A DNA stretch of 43,709 bases from Stentor coeruleus. Taxonomy: Eukaryota > Ciliophora > Heterotrichea > Heterotrichida > Stentoridae. Below the pieces are notes generated by a model that was not told the origin of the DNA, did not search any database, and saw only the letters and a program-made list of their open reading frames with translations. Location: the NCBI GenBank assembly GCA_001970955.1, contig MPUH01000599.1:1-43709 (forward strand), read 5' to 3'. This document shows, in pieces, positions 31,301 to 38,267 of the stretch (position 1 is its first letter; the number at the start of each line of letters is the position of its first letter). The translations under genes were made by a program, and so were the position numbers.

Positions 31301-33327
31301 ATGGGTTTATTCTTACTAATAATGGGGCTTTCTCATGTGCTAAACTTGATAATTTAGTTGCTCATTTCTGTAAAGAAGGAATTGGGTTTAGAATTAGTAG
31401 TTATGAGTTTGAGATCTCCGGCTTAGAGTTAGTTGAAAATGTTGTGGGGATGAGTGTTAGGACTGGAAGGGAGAGGGACTTTGTTGAGACCAATGCTCAA
31501 GTTTCTAATTCGGTATTTGTTGGTAAGACGATTCACTCGTATTGCACAAACTGTGTAGATGACTTAGACTGTCCAGGAAGGTACGGATATATGTTTGGTC
31601 ATTCCGATACCAAGAATTTCGAAACAACAATGATGTCTAAAATCAAACTTCCACTATACAAGCAATACGCAGAAAGTAACGTTCTCGGAGCGCATTACAT
31701 AAGCAACTTACACTTTGCCAACTTCAACTACGACAATTTCTGTAGAAACAACAGTTTTGCTTTAGTATCAGACAATCTTGTCCCTGATTACCCAATGCCT
31801 CAATTTGTGTCAAATTTGAAATTCACAAACGTAAACAACGAAAACAAAGTCTATATGAACGACCCAAATCCAACATGGATCAACGAAGAACAATGTGTAA
31901 ATTGGAATTGTACAGGTCAATTAAACCATTTGATTTTTGACTTAGATGGAACTTTTATCGGTAATACAAATGGTGGGTATATATTAGCAAACAATCCTGG
32001 AATAGCTAAAAAAGATATTTGCGTATTTCATAAAACTATGAATGCTTATTTCTGTGAAAAAAATCTAGATGACCCTAATCATTATGTTATGTTACAATTT
32101 GAAAGCTTAGATGGGGATAATAAAACAAGAATATTTTCTCCAATGAACGTTACATCTTATGGAAATACATTTACTAGTGTTCTTGGGTCATATAGAAATG
32201 ATATATCAAACTTTATGGATCATGGATGGGATGGATTTTATGCAAGTCATAATCGATGGTCTTTATTCCCATCAGTAATATGGTCAGGTGTTTATTATAA
32301 TATATCAACAACAGGAACACCTCCAAATGAGTATCTTTTTAGCTTAAAAGTTACCCAAGATTTAGACTCACCAATTATAGTTGCGATGAAATATCAAAAC
32401 CCAGCAACTGTACAAATTTATGTTGATGATGTACTTATTGAACCTATCAAGTTTGAAAACAAAGTCTCGGCAGAGTGTACTTTTTCTGATCCACATGGAA
32501 CTAATCGTTGGTTTTATGAACAAAATACCATACAATTTGTCATGAGAAATGAAAAACCTATTAAAGTTAAAAAAACAAGCTCAATTCAAATTAATATGGA
32601 AATTGATATGACTATTGATGACTTCTTTGCTGATAATGGAGCTACATCTTTTCTTGATAGGTTTGCAGCTGCATTAAACATACCACCTTGGAGGATAAGA
32701 ATAGTTAATGTTAGACAAGGTTCTGTTATTTTAGATATGGACATACTAGCTCCTGAAACTGATGAAACTACTACTGCATTATCTAGTATTGAAAATATCT
32801 TGCAAGAACTTATACAAGATGGATCATTAGAGACATTGCTAAGTGTTCCAATAATGAAAATTGATGTTAATGTTAATATTATAACTGATGTAAGTGATGA
32901 TAATGGTGGCAATGGTGGGACAGATGATGGAACAGATGATAATGGTGATAGTGGAAATGATGATGATAATAGTGATGATGAGGGTGAAGGAAGTTCTAAG
33001 GATCCAAATGGGGATAATCAAGGACATCATGGGAAAAAATCAATGCAATTTGATGTTGTTATTGAAGATTGGGTGATATCGATTTTTGCTGGGGGGATAT
33101 TTTTAGTTGTTGTTGTAAGTGGTTTGATTTTATATAAGAAAAATGCTAACCGTAGTGTTTCTCTTAAAGAAGTGCTTCCTTCAAAGAATGTTAGCCCTGG
33201 CGAAAGCATGATGGAAAATAAAAATGCTTGGGTTGCAGAAAGAGAGTCACCTAAAAAGCTTATGTCAGGAATAACCGAAGAGTACAAAAGCTCTGACTTC
33301 TCTAAACCCTCAGTTAGTCTTAGATAA
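22369..33327 (+). CDS. Giant fibrocystin-L (PKHD1L1)-like type I membrane protein
   Basis: This 3652-codon intronless frame encodes a surface protein of the fibrocystin/PKHD1L1 group. In order: signal peptide (1-18); IPT/TIG domains; a PA14 domain (about 297-475); further IPT/TIG domains (at least eight in all, ending about 1680); an F5/8C discoidin-like domain (about 1414-1560) placed between IPT domains; a first G8 domain (about 1681-1800) with the TWGGEVPP motif; a right-handed parallel beta-helix region including RYPLHFHM; a second G8 domain (about 2520-2640); more beta-helix; a juxtamembrane SEA-like segment (about 3405-3505); an Asp/Gly-rich linker; one transmembrane helix (3569-3590); and a 62-residue cytoplasmic tail. 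The family forms cell-surface or ciliary coats. Residue 339 is X at an N; 25 residues around it are an assembly duplicate, so the true length is probably 3627. The order matches human PKHD1L1, apart from the discoidin domain. Confidence 0.94.
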   Translation: MWIIPLVCLLCALPSQGATVTGISTKKSTPNEYTKKGSYAGGTSLYLHADFGTGDPSAYHVKVGEKDCPTVHFSSDYSTIECIVPPSDIKFPSTVNITMYSNMEKMFFDYSANISYFYDYERTPWILYMNPNEACPGDEVSFVGRWGTTDMTRVKVMKVDTKTLEIFDDDPSLDYWGWRNVTGVMYGNYHGDKNPVVLLDEGYGNSQPLWVGTNFEPDGTPFDFRVLARIDQISHHEGSSAGGLDITIQGAGFPNTPDDYEILADGSSCSIKTIAFDKIVCTIGPNDSPSANSLYQGGAGLVREYWKSTDSFDNLIGTTPLYTYHIANPQIPTKEDDYXLIGTTPLYTYHIANPQIPTKEDDYIKSRMFGLFIAPVDGDYFFYLSSDDGAQVFLSADSSAANAVQIISFTSWTDERDKLRIPETMSSSIALTANTAYYLEIRHTQYTGGSHCELGVEMPGNGPNKLPYIQEILVQPTTLVREVQMVMIGGTNKPTGGNLVMKYGTTTLNSVSWDSASASWKCSDVRKALNNMNIGNFICTMTQDDVAFYYSITFDFPRSAARKIIAVDTSTIVPAGTPVSTTKTVGSLALDGTFVISYGGIDSAPIKIGTWIRQIERDLNILFSGLDSNLILKGSSNGDSINFFFELPASMNPGSNALFTIKTDLVTGGALEGALDQNDFTYTSTITFSPINGRVYFPVIPSNFLRNIETTSQLTVDIVGLRAVCRGDCSFSYKTPPDYPLITGITENVNSISFTGTAIDDSPGATTVEVGYAFATITSINPTTFESTLPIGVAGTWKPIIRSRDKGFVVNESSTQIVLPLTINSITPTQGSIMGGTEIVISGVGFMNDMNNQDLTQTVKIGDSPCQITSTSITSIKCITSAQGNSNNILTVTVGIVSQTFTTDFYSDSATPKVSDFTPKSSSTIEKATVTITGTGFSVNSDIIKVYLTSVDSGDYECMIVSSTGTSITCVMYGGPKGVYNFKIFVSPYGFASFDNGNTYKLELEITTISPLTGSKNGGTLISITGKGFSTEKSFMSTFIESFQFPCEIQDDLTSTSLTCITPAMGTYTAGIGYDFLLYGRLADKAECPNGCTFTWTDADTPVVDSISLLTGKSSDSVTLTGSNFGDDITKAQVTFGDIQATITDLTETSITVTVPSVQGLTLPIQLFISNKGIGTCDFSFTNTLSITDISPKQISKGGDIITIYGSGFDSGMLFTFGSVSCTTIDIFDGHTTCQVNSYSTDENPQSLTITGTGSFTCSDTSICAISFTSAKSFTLSSKSGNLSLTGTFPSGLNNVDVTVSLIATDVKFSCIVNSVSATTIACIPDAPAGTYTIIVHINGYGFATNTLSYTISLTITNANSPSCSYAGGQILTVTGTGLHETSIVNVCKNKCEILNSNGLEITCTLPPVPTSYSQENYEIVHKSSKLSYFTIISSSSTNNDKPFDGNITTYYNDGTNADVYLGIDVGNGYTFKLSMIRFIGGGNKQYYFKMTINTKLQGSNDAIAWTDLHTFATVNNFWNSWKTTSNINNSYRYYRLFKSAAGSNFAINELEFFGILISTATTTDLACPVTVQTSLTATPVTASSTVQYSDSLTSYITSISPNRGTTLGGTLITISGNGFGLTKGDVSVIIDDISCSINTVTNTEITCTTGPRPDYTLPSLEIFILNKGLSSTKGLVFIYADLWSSLTTWGGEVPPREGESVYIPPGKNIILDIATPILNAILIEGSLTIDDVPNITLDAHYIFVHGGSFTIGTEDDPFTHDITITIHGNRESPALPNYGNKFIAVRNGILDIHGDPRTPSWTLLDSTANIGSTSITLQEQVNWKVGEQIVIATTSYLIEETEVRTITEIVNGNVIHFAEPLEYTHYAVTEIYTSGTMDMRGEVGLLSRNIKIRGSDEGLDTLHGVHIMLFAPGDESCIGRIENLELFYAGQAYTLGRYPLHFHMIGTVYQSYIRNNAVHNTFNRATTVHGVFYLTIENNVAFNNMGHAFFIEDGIESQNTLRHNLGINTMRSYALLNFDQTPATFWITNPSNYIVGNRAAGSQSYGFWYFLDDHPSGPSATSTVWPKFMELGQFLDNTAHSCFKYGLRIFRRFFPVINPGEPIMNFTRPDTWNVVNTPITATFERFTAWKCQRDGAIVEEAGDIRFKDFKIADCKVAGIETTYTNFTELYKTTRIENALIIGNSGNLPNDNADGIGIITSQTDGLLIDGAHFVNFVNGQYPIGDESHSVKCTTRDTGARITKLKGLSYENSHKKFHWEVPFSGIFEVLDDSLTGETGIFVAAFWTHLLTPECTDQMSTYNAIVCSPGPKIRRIAFYDHAPAEIFHIINVTITRLTGDAIPTYQLTHADGSETTEIGWTSLPMQQGGKLKSPLKAWGVPFVTGYKYQVHWGHTPIDWTKLKMEQTTFDGSEWVHLLFNFTDHRENFIATRGVLPVGADPKAADFVDPRQLLYKNTEILPTDPSGTYTWDNVTTRAFEIMINGNNGNEYQWGDITVNAYRCFGTHCSPVSQTNNTPVAVTIKYWSDPTIWPGGVLPLAGTYVVIPLGWHLYLDMDTPILQQIDINGVLEFSPNISCSLNAHWIFVRAGSIVSGSTEKPTRKELTHSIILYGKPTDFSFAFNPDVQGGNKVLIVTGNMSLHGYPKITRAYLEQNTYPDDDVIFVSGVDWDVGDSIGIAPSGYATTEVERFKIVAIEGVVANYDQIKGGITVDPVDFSSDPIWQQRNSLRSKGKSQIYEDASTPVTPGKSLGITKITLDGKIAKYHSGASIIIDGTTVDMRTAVVLLNRNIEIKPEGNGWQFTAVVNDFLDELVDPAPVFRTGFVDIDYVSFSDCSQMDTNLACLRFESVGTVPSIVTNSAFVNSSSWVVYMNGASNVDFSHNTFYDIRWRGFVATNIQNITIDDNIIVRLHERGYVASNKDASAGFHMCTSNLPSVATCSYKLTNNAVIGFDFAGFITSTGECQNPTKVFSGNVAKSGSYGFILTNNGAFSCAKLDNLVAHFCKEGIGFRISSYEFEISGLELVENVVGMSVRTGRERDFVETNAQVSNSVFVGKTIHSYCTNCVDDLDCPGRYGYMFGHSDTKNFETTMMSKIKLPLYKQYAESNVLGAHYISNLHFANFNYDNFCRNNSFALVSDNLVPDYPMPQFVSNLKFTNVNNENKVYMNDPNPTWINEEQCVNWNCTGQLNHLIFDLDGTFIGNTNGGYILANNPGIAKKDICVFHKTMNAYFCEKNLDDPNHYVMLQFESLDGDNKTRIFSPMNVTSYGNTFTSVLGSYRNDISNFMDHGWDGFYASHNRWSLFPSVIWSGVYYNISTTGTPPNEYLFSLKVTQDLDSPIIVAMKYQNPATVQIYVDDVLIEPIKFENKVSAECTFSDPHGTNRWFYEQNTIQFVMRNEKPIKVKKTSSIQINMEIDMTIDDFFADNGATSFLDRFAAALNIPPWRIRIVNVRQGSVILDMDILAPETDETTTALSSIENILQELIQDGSLETLLSVPIMKIDVNVNIITDVSDDNGGNGGTDDGTDDNGDSGNDDDNSDDEGEGSSKDPNGDNQGHHGKKSMQFDVVIEDWVISIFAGGIFLVVVVSGLILYKKNANRSVSLKEVLPSKNVSPGESMMENKNAWVAERESPKKLMSGITEEYKSSDFSKPSVSLR
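23310..23458 (+). repeat. 74-bp direct repeat flanking a single N (assembly junction)
   Basis: Identical copies at 23310-23383 and 23385-23458 flank the N at 23384. The 75-nt offset keeps the frame, so the PA14 domain of the giant protein appears with 25 duplicated residues and one X. Confidence 0.92.
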
Positions 33328-33410
33328 TCTTACTTAAAAAAGTTAGAAAATTTACGTATTCTTATCATATTCTTCATGGTAGCTGACTTTTATACAAATG
33401 ATTTCTATAA

Positions 33411-34871
33411 ATGCAAAAATGTCGCATCTGTACAAACCTCTCTGACTTCTCATGTCATTGTAGGGAAGATATTACTTATATCTGCTATAAACACTCACCA
33501 GAACATTTAAATCATAAAGATTTATTTTATATACCAAATCCACAAATCCTTGTTACGAAATTCCCTGAACTCATAATGAATTTAAATGCAAAAAAACAAG
33601 AACTTAGCGATTTGATCTTAGAAGCTGAGAATATCACTGAAAAATGTATACAAAATATTTATACAGCTTTTGAGAAGGCACAGACTGTATTAAATCAAAG
33701 CATAGATGATTTAAATAAAGCTATTGAAATACTTTTAAATACAAGATCTGATCAAGAATATAATTATATATCATTGTATAGTTTGGTATTTGAAGAAAAT
33801 TATGAAATATTTGATGCAAGTTTGGTGATGTTTATTGATAATTATAAGAAAATTGAAAAATGGGCAGGGAAATTGTTTAATGTTGTGTCTTATAGTGGGA
33901 ATTATTTGAAGAATTTTAAGTATATAAGAGAAGATAAAGAATTTATTAGGAAAGAAAATGAAAGAAGGCTAATCTTGACTCAGGCAAAAAGTAAGAAAAA
34001 AAGCTTTAAGGAACTTTCAGGTACGATTAATCTGGTTAAGAATCGTTCTCACAAAATGAAGTTAATGTTTCATAATATAAATGAAAAATACAATCAAGAT
34101 GAATTTGCTTTTACATCTAATATGCTTTCTTTATGTTGTACCAATATTAATCAAATAAAACTAACTAATGTCAAGCTAACAGACTCACAATTTAATTTAT
34201 TTGTACAATCACTTAAGCAATACACTTATGTGAAATCACTAGAACTCAACGACTCTATAATGAACACCCAACAAATCTTAGCCTTATCAGAATATTTAAA
34301 ACATCCCAAAAATCTTAAAAATCTCAGTATCCCTAACAATGCAGTATGTGATGAGGGTATCAACATACTATTAGCATCTTTATCCGAATACACAATTCTA
34401 AAAGTTATTGACCTTTCCCAAAACTTCATAACAGTCACTGGAGTAAAAATCTTAAACCAAATCCTTCCACAATTTTATAATCTACGTGAATTAAATCTAA
34501 ACAACAATAAACTTGAAATTGGAGGTGCTATGATTCTTAGTAAAACATTAAAAAATTTACTTAATTTAGAATGTTTATTTATCAACAGGAATAAAATGAT
34601 GTGCGAAGGGATTACTTATATTATAAAATCCATATGTTTTTTACCACATTTGTGTATTTTAGATATGTGGGGTAATGATATTTTTGATGAAGGAGGACTT
34701 TTTCTTGCAGAACATTTGAAGTATATGTTATGTTTGAATAGACTTTATATTGATTTGGTAATGGGAGAAGATGTTAAGCAGATAATAGCTGGAAATGCTG
34801 TAAAAATATGCAAGATTATTGGGAAAAATGAAACTAATAGACTTGTTATTAAGGTTCCAGAATTTATGTAG
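33411..34871 (+). CDS. B-box-like zinc-finger / leucine-rich-repeat protein (intact paralog)
   Basis: The 486-aa protein has a Cys/His-rich finger in residues 4-40 (CRIC, CHC, CYKH and following His residues), spaced like a degenerate B-box. A helical, coiled-coil-like region follows at about 50-230, then ribonuclease-inhibitor-type LRRs (about 265-450) with repeated L..LDLS.N and L.ELNLNNN cores. It matches the gene at 19947-21442 along its length, including the shared LAEHLKY segment near the C-terminus. No signal peptide or membrane helix is present, so it is probably a cytosolic binding or scaffold protein. The start is only 83 bp after the stop of the giant gene, with TATAA directly before the ATG, so the promoter must be very short or overlap the upstream 3' end. 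Partner and role cannot be told from the sequence. Stop is TAG. Confidence 0.9.
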   Translation: MQKCRICTNLSDFSCHCREDITYICYKHSPEHLNHKDLFYIPNPQILVTKFPELIMNLNAKKQELSDLILEAENITEKCIQNIYTAFEKAQTVLNQSIDDLNKAIEILLNTRSDQEYNYISLYSLVFEENYEIFDASLVMFIDNYKKIEKWAGKLFNVVSYSGNYLKNFKYIREDKEFIRKENERRLILTQAKSKKKSFKELSGTINLVKNRSHKMKLMFHNINEKYNQDEFAFTSNMLSLCCTNINQIKLTNVKLTDSQFNLFVQSLKQYTYVKSLELNDSIMNTQQILALSEYLKHPKNLKNLSIPNNAVCDEGINILLASLSEYTILKVIDLSQNFITVTGVKILNQILPQFYNLRELNLNNNKLEIGGAMILSKTLKNLLNLECLFINRNKMMCEGITYIIKSICFLPHLCILDMWGNDIFDEGGLFLAEHLKYMLCLNRLYIDLVMGEDVKQIIAGNAVKICKIIGKNETNRLVIKVPEFM

Positions 34872-35505
34872 ATGAGGAATTTAAAATTTATTGATAAAGC
34901 TAAGATTTTTTTGAAATAGTTTAAGTTTATGTGTAGGATTTTTATGATGATATTAGTTATGGTAAATTGATGAAAGGCTATAGCTTTTTATTTGGAATTT
35001 TTGAATGATTTTAGAAATTAATAACTTTATAATTTAAAAGGATAAACATTTTATAAATTGTTAGATTTTATGTGTTTTTTAAGTTATTCTTTATATCAAA
35101 AATATAAAGGTCCTGATTCTGATATGAGTTATAGATTTATGTTTTTAAGGTATTCTTTATATTAGCCAGTATGAATGTGCTGATTTTGATATTGTTGTTG
35201 AATTTTGGAAAAAATTTAATTTACAAAATTTTATATAAAAAATAAAATCATCTCATAGCCATAATAATTCCAAAAACTAATCAAACACATCAAGTCGATT
35301 CTTAAAAATCTAAAACTTTTTACTTAAATATAATAAAAAAAAAAATCCCAAAATCCTTAAACCTATTCACATCCTAATCCTCATCCAAAATTTCTATCAA
35401 AATTTCCAAAGGCAATTCATCACCAATCCCAAAATTCCTCTCAAAAAAAAATCCTCTCAGCCTAACAAAATTTATAAAAAATCAAAAAATTCGTATAAAA
35501 ACAAA
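34872..35505. other. Intergenic region with a skew switch
   Basis: No gene was recognised. The left part (about 34872-35220), downstream of the LRR gene, is G-rich and C-poor. The right part (about 35240-35500), upstream of the hydrolase, is the opposite: in 35341-35460 I count 36 C and 3 G. TATAAAA at 35494-35500 lies just before the next ATG. Confidence 0.5.
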
Positions 35506-36237
35506 ATGGGAGGCTGTTCTTTATCATCTCTAGTATTCCAGCCACCACCAACAAAACTTAAATCTCCTTCATCATCAATAAGCCTTCAAACCTCAGATGG
35601 TAACACAATCCCAGCCCGTTATTTTAACCTAGGCCGAGAATACACAATCCTTATGTCCCATGGAAATGCTGAAGATATAACAAGAGTAGATGACTGGGTG
35701 CAGAAAATTTTTATAAACAAAGTCCAAGCTAATATTATGCTTTATGAATATACAGGTTATAATGATACTACTTTTAAACCTTGTGAAAAATTTGTATATT
35801 CAGATTGTGAAGCGGCACTTTGGTTTTTGACTGCGATTTTACGTTTACCTTTGAATAAAATTGTTTTGTATGGCAGATCATTAGGCTCTGGTCCTAGTTG
35901 TTATTTGGCAGAAAAATATGCTGTTGGGGGAATTATTTTACAGACGCCTTTATGTTCGATTTATAGGGTAGCATTGGATTTTAAATACACATTGCCTGGA
36001 GATATGTTCCCGAATATAGACAGAATGAAAAAAATTCGTAGCCCTTTACTTATAATCCATGGAACTAAAGACGAAATTGTCCCTATCGAACACTCACAGC
36101 TTCTCTTCCAAACCTGTTCCAGCAAAAAAAAACAAGCATTTTATGTTGAAGGTGCTGGGCATAACAATATAGAAAGCGTAGCAGGCCTTCCACTATTCGA
36201 AACCATGCAGAATTTCCTTTCATCTCTCCAAACCTAA
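35506..36237 (+). CDS. ABHD17-like alpha/beta hydrolase, probable protein depalmitoylase
   Basis: The 243-aa protein is an alpha/beta-hydrolase closest to the ABHD17 (FAM108) group, membrane-anchored thioesterases that remove palmitate from proteins. The catalytic triad is visible: S125 in the nucleophile elbow GRSLGSG, D189 in GTKDEIV and H219 in GAGHN. LMSHGNAED supplies the oxyanion-hole HGN motif typical of the group. The N-terminus MGGC has the Gly2 needed for N-myristoylation and a Cys4 for palmitoylation, which fits attachment to the cytosolic face of membranes; animal ABHD17 instead uses a cysteine cluster. The length is slightly below that of the animal proteins. The start is fixed by the MGGC motif and by the upstream TATAAAA. 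It is transcribed in the same direction as the cyclin gene 181 bp downstream. Confidence 0.92.
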   Translation: MGGCSLSSLVFQPPPTKLKSPSSSISLQTSDGNTIPARYFNLGREYTILMSHGNAEDITRVDDWVQKIFINKVQANIMLYEYTGYNDTTFKPCEKFVYSDCEAALWFLTAILRLPLNKIVLYGRSLGSGPSCYLAEKYAVGGIILQTPLCSIYRVALDFKYTLPGDMFPNIDRMKKIRSPLLIIHGTKDEIVPIEHSQLLFQTCSSKKKQAFYVEGAGHNNIESVAGLPLFETMQNFLSSLQT

Positions 36238-36393
36238 CCCAAATTCCAAATCAAACAGAATTCTCAAACATAAAAATCCTATATTTTACCTTATTCCTTT
36301 TAAAACTATGAATATTCCTAATAATTATACATACAGCATAATAAAAAGAAAATCAAACGCTTTTTTTAAGCCATTTCTGAAAAGAACTTGACT

Positions 36394-36400
36394 TATAAAT
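36394..36400 (+). promoter_or_regulatory. TATA-like element before the cyclin gene
   Basis: TATAAAT lies 25 nt upstream of the cyclin start codon. TATA-like strings within about 5-25 nt of the ATG recur at many genes in this window, but AT-rich DNA makes chance matches likely. Confidence 0.3.
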
Positions 36401-36418
36401 TTAAATATTAACGGTCAA

Positions 36419-37315
36419 ATGTTAGAAAACCAACCGACTCAAGAAAACACGACCAAACCAGACAAACCAGCATTGCAGATTACTTCAAGAGCACCCTTAC
36501 AGAATATGTCTTATGAAAATCTTCCACAGCCTATCGCAATCAGTTTACAAAATCCTCAGTTAGTCAAAATTTACTCTGAAGAAATTTTTGAGTTTTTAGA
36601 AGCAACTGAGGAAGAAACTCTAGTTAAAAGTGATTATTTTTTACTTCATACAGAAATCAATCATACAAGTAGAGCTTTTTTAATTGACTGGCTTGTAAAT
36701 ATCCACTCAAAATTTAGGTTAATGCAAGAAACATTATTTATTGCTGTTAACCTTATTGATAGATATCTTGCTAAGAGAATGATAACAAAAAAACAATTAC
36801 AACTTGTTGGAGTAACAGCGATTTTTATAGCATCAAAATATGAAGAAATTTATCCTCCGAATATAAGGGATTTTCTTAATGCTACAGAACAGGCTTATTC
36901 TAAACAGCATTTATTGAAAATGGAAGTTGATATGTTGAAAGTTGTTGATTTTCATATAACTTTTCCTACTGCTTGGAGGTTTATGGAAAAGTATTCTGAT
37001 ATTCTTCATAATGGGTCAGGACAATTTGCTGAGTTTTTATTAGAACTTGGGCTTGTTGAATATGTGATGATTAAATATCGTCCATCGATCCAAGCTGCTG
37101 CTGTTGTTTATTTGGCTAATTCTATGCTGAGTAAAACTATTGTATGGAAAAATGAAGGGGTTAATGATTTGATGTTTAAAGAGTGTGTTAAAGAATTTTA
37201 TAAGATTTTCAAGTCATCGTCGAACCACCCACTTGTTGGTGTTAGGGATAAGTATTTGAGGAAGAAACTGGATTTGGCTACGAATGATGAGTTAAGGTAT
37301 AAGCCAGACTTTTAA
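36419..37315 (+). CDS. B-type (mitotic) cyclin
   Basis: The 298-aa protein is a cyclin of the A/B group, the regulatory subunit of a cyclin-dependent kinase that drives mitosis. The N-terminal cyclin box spans about residues 56-180, with SRAFLIDWLV at 84-93 (MRAILIDWLV in animals) and the Lys140/Glu pair in ASKYEEIYPP. The second cyclin fold covers about 182-290. The N-terminal region is short (about 55 residues) and holds a destruction-box candidate, R24-A-P-L27, in SRAPLQNMSYEN, consistent with cell-cycle-dependent degradation. Assignment to B rather than A rests on overall wording and is less certain than the cyclin call. It follows the ABHD17-like gene in the same direction. A TATA-like element lies 25 nt upstream of the ATG. 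Confidence 0.94.
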   Translation: MLENQPTQENTTKPDKPALQITSRAPLQNMSYENLPQPIAISLQNPQLVKIYSEEIFEFLEATEEETLVKSDYFLLHTEINHTSRAFLIDWLVNIHSKFRLMQETLFIAVNLIDRYLAKRMITKKQLQLVGVTAIFIASKYEEIYPPNIRDFLNATEQAYSKQHLLKMEVDMLKVVDFHITFPTAWRFMEKYSDILHNGSGQFAEFLLELGLVEYVMIKYRPSIQAAAVVYLANSMLSKTIVWKNEGVNDLMFKECVKEFYKIFKSSSNHPLVGVRDKYLRKKLDLATNDELRYKPDF

Positions 37316-37664
37316 ATAGATTAAAGATGTTTGTGTAAATATTTAGAAATGGTGTGGAGAAAGTGAAAGTTTGGCTTGATGATAGGTTTTTTATTGGGTT
37401 TTCAGATGTGAGAATGAAGGTTATAGCTGGAGTTGTGGGCTTTTTAGGCTTTTTTTAGTGATGAAAGGCTTTTTTTTATGATAATATTTTATATATTCGA
37501 TGGGTTGGTATTTTTATCATAATTTTATAATGAAAAATAGGATATTAGCATTTAAGATAATGTATTTGTATGTATATAATCAAATAGACTCAAGTGATTT
37601 TTATTACATTTGCGATATGATATTCTTAAAAAATTAAAAGAGTTATAGGGATTATATAAAGTTA
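37316..37664. other. Short convergent intergenic region, strongly G-skewed
   Basis: Between the cyclin 3' end and the 3' end of the next minus-strand gene. No gene is seen. In 37321-37440 I count 38 G and 4 C, the downstream pattern seen after other plus-strand genes. Confidence 0.5.
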
Positions 37665-38267
37665 TTACGAGCGATATTTATTTAAAGGTCTTTTATTTTT
37701 CATCGCTTTCTTATTAGGTAAATCAGTAAGCGAAAACAACTCAGCCTTTAACGACAAAACCAACTGTTTTTGTTTATTCCTAATATTCTCAGATCTCCTA
37801 AAAGAGTCAACTAAATTATGATAATCCTCCTGAAGCAAATTCAAATCTTCTGTGTAATTTTTCTTAAACTGTATTTTTTTCCTAAGTTTCTCATTTTCCT
37901 GCTTAAGTAAATAATTACTCTGTCTTTCTTGTATAAGTTTAGCTTGTAATTCATCTAAAATCCTATTTGAATTAGGTCTAGTTTTTGGAGCTGGACTTTT
38001 TCTTATACTTGACTCGATTTTACCAATTTCTTTCTCAGCTTGGTCTATATCTTTTAAGAAACTGTCAATATTACTTTTTGTTTTATAGCGACGTGATGAT
38101 GAGTTTGCATAACTAGCTTTTTCTTCTATTAAGTCGATTTGGCTTTGTAAGGATTTTAAACTTGATTGTATACTTGGGGAATCGATGTCTTCTAATCTCA
38201 TCATGTTTTGACCTAAATCTAAATGAAAATTCTTAGATTTCATAGCTGACCCTTCAGAAGTACTCAT
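37665..38267 (-). CDS. Small coiled-coil protein, uncharacterised
   Basis: This 200-aa basic protein has two helical coiled-coil segments, at about residues 30-90 and 100-185 (the latter begins near RILDELQAKLIQERQ and continues through NEKLRKKIQFKKN), separated by a Pro/Ser/Lys-rich hinge (SPAPKTRPNS). The C-terminus is strongly basic (KKAMKNKRPLNKYRS). There is no signal peptide or membrane segment. This composition is common among centrosomal, basal-body and cortical proteins in ciliates, but no family was recognised. The first ATG of the frame is used; a second Met at residue 9 is an alternative. It is convergent with the cyclin gene. Confidence 0.75.
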   Translation of the reverse strand: MSTSEGSAMKSKNFHLDLGQNMMRLEDIDSPSIQSSLKSLQSQIDLIEEKASYANSSSRRYKTKSNIDSFLKDIDQAEKEIGKIESSIRKSPAPKTRPNSNRILDELQAKLIQERQSNYLLKQENEKLRKKIQFKKNYTEDLNLLQEDYHNLVDSFRRSENIRNKQKQLVLSLKAELFSLTDLPNKKAMKNKRPLNKYRS

